A DNA stretch of 49,845 nt, taken from assembly GCA_964517495.1 (NCBI GenBank), contig CAZFER010000047.1, positions 1-49,845 of the forward strand, read 5' to 3'. The stretch is from CAZFER01 sp964517495. Its GTDB lineage: Bacteria; Hinthialibacterota; Hinthialibacteria; Hinthialibacterales; Hinthialibacteraceae. A model generated the notes under the pieces. It made no database searches. It was not told the DNA's origin and saw nothing but the letters and a program-made list of their open reading frames with translations. This document shows, piece by piece, positions 32,765 to 40,697 of this stretch (positions are counted from its first letter, which is position 1; each line of letters starts with the position of its first letter). A program made the translations under genes and the position numbers.

Positions 32765-33581
32765 AACCTTTGATCCAATCCACAATGCCCGCCTGCCCTT
32801 GGTTTGCATCCAAAATCTGAGCGTCAACCGAGGGGGCCAGGAAGTCTTGCATGACCTGGATTTGGAGGTTGTGGAAGGTACTTTTCTCGGTCTTTTTGGA
32901 CCGAACGGGGGAGGTAAGACCACCCTTCTTGAAGTTTTGTTGGGTCAAATCACACCATCCCGAGGCTATGTGGAAGTCATGGGCCGTAAACCAAAACGCT
33001 TAAACCGGCGGCGTTTTCCAATTGGTTATGTTCCCCAATATCCCCGTATTCCCGAAGCCTTTCCCGCCACTGTCTATGATATGGTTTTGATGGGTGCCTT
33101 TGGAGCAAGCGGTAAATTTTTCCCCGTTCGGTCGCAATATAAATTACGCGCCCGCCAATTACTCATTCAATTAAGACTCGATCATATTATGGATCGTCAA
33201 CCCGGCCAAATCTCCACCGGTCAACTTCAGCGTGCACTTCTGGCTCGCGCTTTGATTACTCATCCTCGCTTGCTGCTTTTGGATGAACCCCTGCGCGGCC
33301 TGGATAAAGCGGGGCATTTGCAATTTTTTGAATTTCTTCTCGATCTTAGAAGAGAATATGAATTGACCGTCATCATGATTTCCCATGACATTGAATTATT
33401 AACCCGGTTCACAGAACCCCTGGCCTATTTGAATGGAGCCCTGCAATGGAAAAAGAAACAGGAGCTGAAAGGCAGAAAAAACATGGGGGAAGGTATGGAC
33501 AGTGAACTGCAAGCGATTGCAGAAATGAACAAGGGAAAAAGAAAAATAAAAGATAATCCATTTGATCAACCCGTGGAGTAA
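32736..33581 (+). CDS. ABC transporter ATPase, ZnuC-like
   Basis: A 281-aa cytosolic ATPase: Walker A GPNGGGKTT (about 55-63), Q-loop YVPQYPRI, signature ISTGQLQRALLARAL (LSGGQ as ISTGQ), Walker B LLLLDEPLRGLD and the switch His in MISHDIELL. This is the ZnuC/MntB type of metal-chelate ATPase. It overlaps the binding-protein gene by about 30 bp; the next gene begins 13 bp after its stop. A GTG at 32733 is an alternative start. Powers the transporter with the adjacent permease. Substrate in question because the binding protein lacks metal ligands. Confidence 0.92.
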   Translation: MNNPHLQTIETFDPIHNARLPLVCIQNLSVNRGGQEVLHDLDLEVVEGTFLGLFGPNGGGKTTLLEVLLGQITPSRGYVEVMGRKPKRLNRRRFPIGYVPQYPRIPEAFPATVYDMVLMGAFGASGKFFPVRSQYKLRARQLLIQLRLDHIMDRQPGQISTGQLQRALLARALITHPRLLLLDEPLRGLDKAGHLQFFEFLLDLRREYELTVIMISHDIELLTRFTEPLAYLNGALQWKKKQELKGRKNMGEGMDSELQAIAEMNKGKRKIKDNPFDQPVE

Positions 33582-33594
33582 ACCAAATAAAATA

Positions 33595-34473
33595 ATGGAA
33601 CTATTTCAAGACTTTTTTCAATTCATCGCTCGGGATTATTTGCAATACTCCATATTGCAGAGGATGCTCCTATCCTATCTGCTGGTGGGATTGGCATGCT
33701 CTCTATTATCTGTTTTTGTGGTTCTTCGGAATATGGCTTTTATTGGCCAGGGAATAAGCCACACCGCCTTTGCTGGCCTATCATTAGGTCTGATGCTCTT
33801 TCCCACAAGGGATTCACCGACTTTGCGTATTTACGGCATCGCTTTGGGGATTTGTCTATTAGCGGGTGGGCTCATGGCGTGGATCAGCCGAAAAAAGATT
33901 ATTAACGAAGATACCGCCATCGGTATTTTTTATGCTGCTGGACTGGCGGGTGGCTTGATTTTTTTATCCTTGCGGGAATATGAAACCACCCAAATCTTTC
34001 AGTTTCTCTTTGGTTCAGGCCTGGTGGTCGATCGTCTTGAAGTCTATTTTATCGGTGGTACGGCCCTTTTTGTGATTCTGGCCATTATGCTTTATTACAA
34101 AGAATTGTTTGTTTTTTGTTTCGATGCAGATTTCACTCGCATTCTCGGAATATCAAACGGATTTCTCCATTACCTGTTGTTTTTCCTTTTAACGGTCACT
34201 GTTGTGTTTTCCATCAAAATTGTGGGGGTCTTGTTGGTATCCGCTTTTTTAATATTACCCGGTGCCTGCGCCAAATTAATTACACATCACTTTGGTAAAA
34301 TGATGGTCGTTTCTCTAATTGCAGGCATTATTACAACCATTGCTGGTGTGGTAGCCTCCAATATTATTGATTTCATTTCCCCGTCAGCCTTGATCGCCTC
34401 AATTCAATTTGTTTTGTTTATAATCTTATTTTTCTTCTACCGTCTTTATTCCTTTTGGAATAGAACCGGTTAA
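33595..34473 (+). CDS. ABC transporter permease, ZnuB-like
   Basis: 292 aa from ATG 33595 (a TTG at 33562 is upstream, inside the ATPase gene). It has eight to nine membrane helices and the family's early motif LLSVFVVLRNMAFIGQGISHTAFAGLSLGLML, then GIFYAAGLAGGLIFLSL and KIVGVLLVSAFLILPGACAKL, typical of ABC-3/ZnuB permeases for zinc, manganese or iron. Third gene of the binding protein-ATPase-permease unit. pdxA begins 24 bp later on the same strand and may share the transcript. Confidence 0.93.
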   Translation: MELFQDFFQFIARDYLQYSILQRMLLSYLLVGLACSLLSVFVVLRNMAFIGQGISHTAFAGLSLGLMLFPTRDSPTLRIYGIALGICLLAGGLMAWISRKKIINEDTAIGIFYAAGLAGGLIFLSLREYETTQIFQFLFGSGLVVDRLEVYFIGGTALFVILAIMLYYKELFVFCFDADFTRILGISNGFLHYLLFFLLTVTVVFSIKIVGVLLVSAFLILPGACAKLITHHFGKMMVVSLIAGIITTIAGVVASNIIDFISPSALIASIQFVLFIILFFFYRLYSFWNRTG

Positions 34474-34497
34474 ACATACTATTTTCGGAATATTATT

Positions 34498-35526
34498 ATG
34501 GATTTCAAGCCCAAACTTGCCATAACGATGGGTGATCCCGCCGGGATTGGCCCGGAAATCATCGCCAAAGCCCTTACTCGATCTGACGGGCTGCAACGCT
34601 GCCAGCCCATCATCCTTGGTTCTGATCGTGCGCTTAAACGGGCATTTTCTTTTACCCATACGGCATTCCCCTATAAAACGATCACCGATGAATCCAGCCT
34701 TCCCACTTCGTGGGATGGAATTCTCATGTTTAACGATGAATCCTGCTTCAGTAACGAGATCCCTCTGGCTACCATCGAAGCCAGCTGTGGTGCGGGCGCT
34801 TTCGCCTGGTTGGCTCGGGCTATTGAATGGGCCAAAGCCAAGAAAATCGATGCCATCGTTACCGCCCCTTTGCATAAAGAAGCACTCAATGCTGCTGGGC
34901 ATCATTACGCTGGCCATACGGAAATCCTGGCGGAAAAAACAGGCACGCAAGAATTCAGCTTGATGTTGATCGCCGGACAGTTCCGTGTCACCCATGTCAC
35001 CTGCCATATGGCGTTGAAAGATGTCTCTTCTTATTTAACCAAAGAACGAATTTCCAGCGTCATCCGTCTGTTCAATCAGACGCTTATCCGTTTGGATCAA
35101 CGGCAACCTCGAATAGCGGTGTGTGCCTTCAATCCTCACGGTGGCGAAGGCGGTTTGTTTGGCAGGGAAGAAATCGATGCCATCCGCCCCGCTGTAGAAG
35201 AATCCGCATCGCAAGAAATCCAGGTATACGGCCCCTATCCCTGCGATTCCATTTATCCCCAACTGATCGGAGGAAAATACGATGGCGTGATTGCCATGTA
35301 TCACGATCAGGGGCATATTGCCTTTAAAATGGCCAATTTTCAATTCGAAGCCCAATCACAAGAATGGAAAACCGTCACCGGCGTAAACGTCACCCTCGGC
35401 CTGCCCATTATCCGAACCTCTGTCGACCACGGCACCGCCTTTGACCTGGCCGGAACAGGCAAAGCCTCGGAACGCTCGCTGCTGGACGCGATCGATATCG
35501 CCATCAAATTAGTGTCTGAATCTTAA
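34498..35526 (+). CDS. pdxA: 4-hydroxythreonine-4-phosphate dehydrogenase PdxA
   Basis: A 342-aa cytosolic enzyme of pyridoxal phosphate synthesis (DXP-dependent route) that oxidises 4-phosphohydroxy-L-threonine with NAD(P)+. Motifs: ITMGDPAGIGPEI near the start, then GHTEILAEKTG, VTCHMALKDV, AFNPHGGEGGLFG, MYHDQGHIAFK and TSVDHGTAFDLAGTG, which carry the metal-ligand His residues. Complete. It lies 24 bp after the permease gene; a family B hairpin lies 26 bp after its stop codon. Other pdx genes are not in the window. Confidence 0.95.
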   Translation: MDFKPKLAITMGDPAGIGPEIIAKALTRSDGLQRCQPIILGSDRALKRAFSFTHTAFPYKTITDESSLPTSWDGILMFNDESCFSNEIPLATIEASCGAGAFAWLARAIEWAKAKKIDAIVTAPLHKEALNAAGHHYAGHTEILAEKTGTQEFSLMLIAGQFRVTHVTCHMALKDVSSYLTKERISSVIRLFNQTLIRLDQRQPRIAVCAFNPHGGEGGLFGREEIDAIRPAVEESASQEIQVYGPYPCDSIYPQLIGGKYDGVIAMYHDQGHIAFKMANFQFEAQSQEWKTVTGVNVTLGLPIIRTSVDHGTAFDLAGTGKASERSLLDAIDIAIKLVSES

Positions 35527-35551
35527 TAAAAGTTTGTTTTGTAGTACACTC

Positions 35552-35580
35552 GATGGGTTAAACAACGCAACCCATCCTAC
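35552..35580. repeat. Dispersed hairpin repeat, family B copy 5
   Basis: GATGGGTT-AAACAACGC-AACCCATC with the CTAC tail; perfect 8-bp arms, 26 bp after the pdxA stop codon. Confidence 0.75.
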
Positions 35581-35670
35581 TTGCTTAAACTCCCCCTGAA
35601 CGAAACGATGCGTAAAAATAACAAGAAACCAACATTAGCAAAATCAACAACTTGCGAATGTGGTTCCTTA

Positions 35671-35716
35671 GGAGCCGTTGTACGTGGAAACGGCTCGGCG
35701 GGAGCCTCGCCCTCCC
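35671..35716. repeat. Half element of family C
   Basis: GGAGCCGTTGTACGTGGAAA then CGGCTCGGCGGGAGCC and TCGCCCTCCC: the right half of the large hairpin at 20636-20700, with the same 3' end. The outer left arm is missing. Confidence 0.65.
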
Positions 35717-35777
35717 TATTCAACGAGCTAACTTGATTTTAACTTAATGACATTGGGTTCGACCCTACCACGTGTGG

Positions 35778-35799
35778 GGATTGACCCATGCGTCAATCC
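35778..35799. repeat. Palindrome GGATTGAC-CCATGC-GTCAATCC
   Basis: Perfect 8-bp stem with a 6-base loop, about 15 bp before the fossil Uma2 end. Confidence 0.6.
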
Positions 35800-35814
35800 A
35801 GTTTTGAGAGAACT

Positions 35815-35849
35815 TCAATTTTATTGTATCCCAGATCACAAATCCCTGA
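35815..35849 (+). pseudogene. Fossil 3' end of a third Uma2 copy
   Basis: The sequence ending ATTGTATCCCAGATCACAAA then TCCCTGA encodes IVSQITNP-stop, nearly identical to the last residues of the next gene (TVSQITNP-stop). Homology continues into the following promoter. The stop codon here and that of the first Uma2 gene are 639 bp apart, the same offset as between the two gene starts. A one-base difference just upstream breaks the frame. This is the remnant of a further upstream repeat unit. Confidence 0.7.
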
Positions 35850-35864
35850 TCATTCATATTTTGA

Positions 35865-35893
35865 TTGCCAAAGAGAGTGGACATGTATATAAT
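35865..35893 (+). promoter_or_regulatory. Promoter of Uma2 copy 1, TTGCCA-N17-TATAAT
   Basis: TTGCCA (35865-35870), 17-bp spacer, perfect TATAAT (35888-35893). The start site would be near 35900, giving a short leader before ATG 35925. The same promoter is repeated 639 bp downstream. Confidence 0.6.
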
Positions 35894-35924
35894 CACTTAA
35901 AAAAGATTGTGTTGGTTTAAAATC

Positions 35925-36488
35925 ATGACCCTTGCTGTACAACGACGCCGTTTTACTGTGGATGATTACTATCAAATGGGGAAAGCCGGTATTTTCCGTG
36001 AAGACGACCGGTTGGAACTCATTGATGGAGAAATAGTTCAAATGACACCAATTGGAAGTTTACACGTTCGTTGTGTTATTAAGTTAACCCGTTTGTTTTC
36101 CCCTTTGATTCAGCAGGATTATGACTTGAGCGTTCAAAATCCCATTGAACTGGATGAGTTTAACCAACCCCAGCCGGATCTGGTAATCATTAAACAAAGC
36201 GATCTTGATTCTATCGATCAACCGGTCAAACCGAAAGATATATTCCTGCTAATTGAGGTAGGTGACACATCAGTTCAATACGACAAAGATATCAAAATAC
36301 CTCTTTATGCCAAAGCCGGTATTAAAGAAGTATGGCAAATTGATCTTCAATCCCAAACCATAATAACTTATCAACAACCAACTTCCGACGGATACCAATC
36401 TGTGTGCACTCATCAGTCAAACGATCTAATTTCTCCCCAATCATTCCCTCACTTGCAATTCACTGTATCTCAGATCACAAATCCCTGA
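35925..36488 (+). CDS. Uma2-family (DUF820) PD-(D/E)XK endonuclease-like protein, copy 1
   Basis: 187 aa from ATG 35925; the frame extends six codons upstream but the promoter and the comparison with copy 2 support this start. The Uma2/DUF820 fold: RFTVDDYYQMGKAGIF, DDRLELIDGEIVQMTPIG, then the nuclease core QPQPDLVI, LLIEVGDTSVQYDKDIKIPLYAKAGIKEVWQID, where Asp, Glu and Lys occupy PD-(D/E)XK positions. Uma2 proteins are common in cyanobacteria and other environmental lineages, often in arrays; their role is uncertain. It is a tandem duplicate of the gene at 36564 with its own promoter. No ribosome site is obvious. Confidence 0.88.
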   Translation: MTLAVQRRRFTVDDYYQMGKAGIFREDDRLELIDGEIVQMTPIGSLHVRCVIKLTRLFSPLIQQDYDLSVQNPIELDEFNQPQPDLVIIKQSDLDSIDQPVKPKDIFLLIEVGDTSVQYDKDIKIPLYAKAGIKEVWQIDLQSQTIITYQQPTSDGYQSVCTHQSNDLISPQSFPHLQFTVSQITNP

Positions 36489-36503
36489 CCATTCATATTT
36501 TGA

Positions 36504-36532
36504 TTGCCAAAAAGACTGGACATGTATATAAT
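36504..36532 (+). promoter_or_regulatory. Promoter of Uma2 copy 2, TTGCCA-N17-TATAAT
   Basis: TTGCCA (36504-36509), 17-bp spacer, perfect TATAAT (36527-36532), 639 bp downstream of the matching promoter of copy 1. It begins 15 bp after the copy 1 stop codon. Confidence 0.6.
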
Positions 36533-36563
36533 CATTTAAAAATGATTGAGTTGATTTAAAACC

Positions 36564-37127
36564 ATGACCGTTGCTGTTCAACGATACCGTTTTACTGTGG
36601 ATGATTACTACCAAATGGGAAAGACTGGTATTCTCCGTGAAGACGACCGGGTGGAACTCATCAATGGGGAAATAATTCAAATGTCGCCAATCGGGGGTTC
36701 ACATGCCTATTGTGTAAATATGTTAGTAAAACTATTTTCTTCCCTTTATCAACAGAATTATATGTTATGTGTTCAAAACCCCATTCATCTAAACGAATAT
36801 AACGAACCTCAACCTGATTTTGTGATTGTTGATCCAAGTGATTTAGCACATACAAAACGGCATCCCCAGCCAGAAGATATTCTACTCCTGATTGAAGTTA
36901 GCGATTCTACAGTAAAATATGACAAGCAAGTCAAAATTCCACTCTACGCTGAATTTGGCATAAAAGAAGCCTGGTGCCTGGATCTGAACAATTCCACCTT
37001 GGAAACCTTTCGGCAACCCACACCAACGGGATATCAGGCCATCCAAACCTATCAATCCAACCAACCAGTATCTCCCCTGGCCTTTCCCGGTATGCAAATG
37101 ACAACCGAGCAAATCATGAATCCATAG
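36564..37127 (+). CDS. Uma2-family (DUF820) PD-(D/E)XK endonuclease-like protein, copy 2
   Basis: A 187-aa paralogue of the gene 639 bp upstream. The N-terminus is very similar (VDDYYQMGKTGIL, DDRVELINGEIIQMSPIG), and the core is QPDFVIV, LLIEVSDSTVKYDKQVKIPLYAEFGIKEAWCLD with the same acidic and Lys positions. The C-terminal half has drifted more. The intergenic region between the copies repeats the one before copy 1, so the gene was duplicated with its promoter. Both copies look intact. Role unknown; a dispersed nuclease or defence-linked function is possible but not shown. Confidence 0.88.
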   Translation: MTVAVQRYRFTVDDYYQMGKTGILREDDRVELINGEIIQMSPIGGSHAYCVNMLVKLFSSLYQQNYMLCVQNPIHLNEYNEPQPDFVIVDPSDLAHTKRHPQPEDILLLIEVSDSTVKYDKQVKIPLYAEFGIKEAWCLDLNNSTLETFRQPTPTGYQAIQTYQSNQPVSPLAFPGMQMTTEQIMNP

Positions 37128-37210
37128 CCCCCCTTAACGTTCTTGACGAATGCGCCCATAATTAACTCGTTCTTAAAAAATACTCTTTTGATCTCGAGGA
37201 TAAAAACCAA

Positions 37211-39469
37211 ATGAAGTACATTACCCGGTTATGTATTCCAACCATTATTCTTTCTCTTCTTATTTTACCCTTTGTTTCATTTGCATCTCAAGCCGAGCAG
37301 AAAAGTGAAGAGGATTTGATCTACCAACCCGGTGGCATGTGGATGCCCCACCAAATTGCTGAACTGCATGGCGAAACCCTTAAAAAAATGGGATTGGAAA
37401 TTGATCCTGATGTGTTCGCCAATCCCCTGGAATTTCCCCTTAATGCGATTGTTCATCTGGGTGGGTGTTCGGCATCATTCATTTCACCGGATGGCCTGGT
37501 GATCACCAACTACCACTGCGTACGCGGTTATCTGCAATACAACTCCACAGAAGATCAAAACCTGCTCGAAATCGGCTATCTCGCTGAGGATCGCAGCCAG
37601 GAAATATCCGCGGGTCCCACTGCCCGGGTTTATGTCGTTACCGCGGTGACTGATATCACCGACCGTATGCGTAAAGGCATCGAGGATATTGATGATGACC
37701 TGGAACGTTATAACGTGCTCGAAGACCGCGAAAAGAAGATCATCGAAGAAGCCGAAAAAGCCACACCAAATGTGCGTTGCGAAGTGGCGAAATTTTATGG
37801 CGGTGGTAAATATTTCCTTATCACCAAACTTGAGATTAAAGATGTGCGCCTCGTTTATGCCCCCCATAGCGGGATTGGTGAATTCGGCGGCGATATCGAT
37901 AACTGGATGTGGCCACGCCACACCGGTGATTTTGCCCTGTTGCGCGCTTATGTCGGGAAAGATGGCAAACCGGCTGATTATTCAAAAGATAATGTCCCAT
38001 TTAAACCGAATGCCTATCTGCGTATCGCCAAGGATGGATTCAAACCCGGTGATCTGGCATTTGTGGTTGGCTTCCCCGGTGTGACCGAACGTTTGACTAC
38101 TGCCCTCGAAGTGAAAGAGGAAATCGAATGGCGCTTACCAACTCTGATCAATCTCTTCAAAAAACACATGGATTTACTCGAAGAAATCACCGAAGACAAT
38201 CCCGAATTGAAAATTAAAGCCGCCACCCTCAATGCCGGTTTATCCAACATGGAAAAGAAATGGAAAGGCACCCTCGAAGGCGCTGCCAAGAAGGATCTGG
38301 TCAACAGCAAACAAAACGAGGAAGCTGCCCTGCAAAAATGGATCAACGCCACCCCCGAACACAAAGAAAAATACGGAAGCGTTATCCAACATATCAATAA
38401 CCTAATCGAAGAACACCAGCAAACCCGTGAAGCCGACCTTTATACCTACTTCCTTGGCCATCGCTTTATTTCACCTATTATCAACGCAGGCGTAAAAATT
38501 GTCCGAATGGCGGAAGAACGGCCCAAACCCGACCTTGAGCGTGATCCTGATTACCAAAAACGCAACTGGCAACGTTTGGAGCAGGAACAGGTTCGCTTGC
38601 AGCGCAACTACTCCCGCACCATTGAGCAAGCTGTCTTCGAACTTAACCTAAAACAATGTTTGTCTCTTCCCACGGAGAAACGGCCTGACTTTCTGGTCGA
38701 GATTTTTGGCGAAGGCGAAATCAGTGACAAAACCATTCATGAAAAAGCGGAAGCCATTTTTGATGGCACTGAGTTGGAAGATCAAGAAAAGCGAATCAAA
38801 CTCCTCAATAATGCCTCGCTCGAGGAATTAAAAGAAAGTGATGATACCCTTATCCAATTTGCGCTCAAACTCAGCCCGTATCTGGAATCCATTAAAGAGC
38901 GTAATAAACGCCTGGCCGGCGCCATGATTCTGGTGCGTCCGAAATACTACCGGGCGTTGGAAGCATTTAACGAAGGTGTACTTGCCCCGGATGCAAACGG
39001 CACCATTCGTGTCTCATTCGGTACCGTGCGTGGCTTTCGCCCCGAGCCTGACAAGGAGATGTACTTCCCCTTCACCAAAGTATGGCAAGTGGCTGAAAAA
39101 TGGGCGCGTTATAAGGGCGAAGATCCTTTTGACGCTCCCGCCGAAATTATCAATGCCATCCACGACAAGCGATTTGGCGATTATATCCCTGAAGAAGTGG
39201 GCCAGGTACCGGTCAACTTCCTCACCGATCTCGATATCACCAACGGCAATTCCGGTTCTGCGACCCTAAACGCCAATGCCGAATTTGCGGGAATTGCCTT
39301 TGACGGCAATATCGAAGGCGTGGCCAGCGACATCGTCTTCCTTGAAGACACCACCCGCGCCATCCATGTGGATGTACGCTATATTAAGTGGGTACTGGAT
39401 GCGGTTGAAAACGCTGATCATTTACTAAAAGAAATGGGGCTAGAACCCGAATTTACTGAAGACAAATAG
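37211..39469 (+). CDS. S46-family dipeptidyl-peptidase, DPP7-like
   Basis: A 752-aa exported serine peptidase that removes dipeptides from N-termini. A Sec signal (to about residue 26) is followed by the S46 mature start GGMWMPHQI. Triad: His102 in TNYHCVRGYLQ, Asp in GGDIDNWMWPRHTGDFALLRAYVG, and Ser681 in GNSGS. Eighteen residues after the Ser is Gly699 (FDGN). In this family that position is Gly in DPP7/DAP BII (hydrophobic P1) and Arg in DPP11 (acidic P1), so DPP7-type preference is predicted. The gene ends 4 bp before ruvB. Role: periplasmic peptide scavenging. Confidence 0.93.
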   Translation: MKYITRLCIPTIILSLLILPFVSFASQAEQKSEEDLIYQPGGMWMPHQIAELHGETLKKMGLEIDPDVFANPLEFPLNAIVHLGGCSASFISPDGLVITNYHCVRGYLQYNSTEDQNLLEIGYLAEDRSQEISAGPTARVYVVTAVTDITDRMRKGIEDIDDDLERYNVLEDREKKIIEEAEKATPNVRCEVAKFYGGGKYFLITKLEIKDVRLVYAPHSGIGEFGGDIDNWMWPRHTGDFALLRAYVGKDGKPADYSKDNVPFKPNAYLRIAKDGFKPGDLAFVVGFPGVTERLTTALEVKEEIEWRLPTLINLFKKHMDLLEEITEDNPELKIKAATLNAGLSNMEKKWKGTLEGAAKKDLVNSKQNEEAALQKWINATPEHKEKYGSVIQHINNLIEEHQQTREADLYTYFLGHRFISPIINAGVKIVRMAEERPKPDLERDPDYQKRNWQRLEQEQVRLQRNYSRTIEQAVFELNLKQCLSLPTEKRPDFLVEIFGEGEISDKTIHEKAEAIFDGTELEDQEKRIKLLNNASLEELKESDDTLIQFALKLSPYLESIKERNKRLAGAMILVRPKYYRALEAFNEGVLAPDANGTIRVSFGTVRGFRPEPDKEMYFPFTKVWQVAEKWARYKGEDPFDAPAEIINAIHDKRFGDYIPEEVGQVPVNFLTDLDITNGNSGSATLNANAEFAGIAFDGNIEGVASDIVFLEDTTRAIHVDVRYIKWVLDAVENADHLLKEMGLEPEFTEDK

Positions 39470-39473
39470 TCCA

Positions 39474-40505
39474 ATGCCAGAAGAGCAACTTAATCAACGT
39501 TTGATCGACCCACAACTCAAGCCTGATGAGCCTGAGGATAATGATCATATACGTCCCCAGCATCTGGATCATTTTATCGGGCAACTTGAGGTCAAAAAGA
39601 AGCTGGCTATTTGCATCGAAGCGGCCAAAAAACGTGGCGAGGCGTTAGATCATGTTTTGCTTGCCGGTCCACCAGGATTAGGCAAAACGACCCTCGCCCA
39701 TATCGTGGCGCAAGAAATGGGGGTCAGCGTCCGTACCACAGCTGGCCCCGCCATTGAACGCAAAGCCGACTTGGCCGGGATTCTTACCGAACTCCAACCC
39801 GGTGATGTGCTCTTCATCGATGAAATTCATCGCCTTAACCGCGTGGTGGAGGAATGCCTTTACCCCGCAATGGAGGATTACTTCATCGATGTCCTAATCG
39901 GTGAAGGACCTCATGCCAAGTCAATTAAACTCGATCTGCCCCAATTCACCCTAGTGGGTGCCACGACACGCTCGGGAATGCTGACCGGCCCCTTGCGTGA
40001 CCGGTTTGGTATTCACTGCCGCCTGAATTTTTATGAAACCGAGGATATTCATAAGATTCTCTTGCGATCGGCACGTATTTTGGATATTCCTTTTGTTCCT
40101 GAAGGAATGTCTGAACTCTCTTGCCGGTCACGCCGCACACCCCGTGTGGCAAATCGGCTTCTGCGACGGGTACGCGATTACGCTCAGGTTCGATCTGATG
40201 GCAATATTTCCAAACAAGTGGCGGACGAAGCCCTTGAGATGCTGGGCATTGACCATGCTGGCCTTGACCAGATGGACCGTATGATCATCACTACCATTGC
40301 ACAAAAATTTGGCGGTGGCCCCGTAGGCCTGCGCACTATCGCCATCGCTCTTGGTGAAGACGAAAGCACGCTTGAAGAAGTCTATGAGCCTTTTTTAATT
40401 CAAGAAGGCTTTCTAAATCGCACACCAATGGGGCGGGTACTATCCCGCGCCGCATATGAACATATTGGTTTAACACCGCCTAATGAGAATTCAACTCTTT
40501 TCTGA
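39474..40505 (+). CDS. ruvB: Holliday junction branch migration helicase RuvB
   Basis: A 343-aa cytosolic AAA+ motor of the RuvAB complex that drives branch migration at Holliday junctions. Typical motifs: RPQHLDHFIGQ, LLAGPPGLGKTTLAHIVA (Walker A), AGPAIERKADLAGILTELQ, VLFIDEIHRLN (Walker B), LVGATTRSGMLTGPLRDRFG (sensor 1 and Arg finger) and the C-terminal winged helix (IGLTPP end). Complete. It starts 4 bp after the S46 peptidase stop, an odd pair likely sharing a transcript. No ruvA or ruvC is in the window. Confidence 0.97.
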   Translation: MPEEQLNQRLIDPQLKPDEPEDNDHIRPQHLDHFIGQLEVKKKLAICIEAAKKRGEALDHVLLAGPPGLGKTTLAHIVAQEMGVSVRTTAGPAIERKADLAGILTELQPGDVLFIDEIHRLNRVVEECLYPAMEDYFIDVLIGEGPHAKSIKLDLPQFTLVGATTRSGMLTGPLRDRFGIHCRLNFYETEDIHKILLRSARILDIPFVPEGMSELSCRSRRTPRVANRLLRRVRDYAQVRSDGNISKQVADEALEMLGIDHAGLDQMDRMIITTIAQKFGGGPVGLRTIAIALGEDESTLEEVYEPFLIQEGFLNRTPMGRVLSRAAYEHIGLTPPNENSTLF

Positions 40506-40697
40506 TCCATATATGTTTCCGTTGCCTTTTCATGCCCCTTTTGTATCATCCTATATCGTGGTTAATTAATTATCCTTAATATATTGCTCGGAAAAGGTTG
40601 TTTGGATGGATATCATTAACCATCAGCCATAACCTCCAAATTCTGGCAAATTATGATGGGGTAAATCAACGCTAAATAATCGGCATGCAGGAACAGA

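Larger units (their letters stand above)
35527..35924. other. Repeat-rich noncoding region between pdxA and the first Uma2 gene
   Basis: No gene. It contains family B copy 5 (35552-35580), half of a family C element (35671-35716), a perfect hairpin (35778-35799), a fossil Uma2 3' end (35815-35849) and a promoter (35865-35893). Confidence 0.65.
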
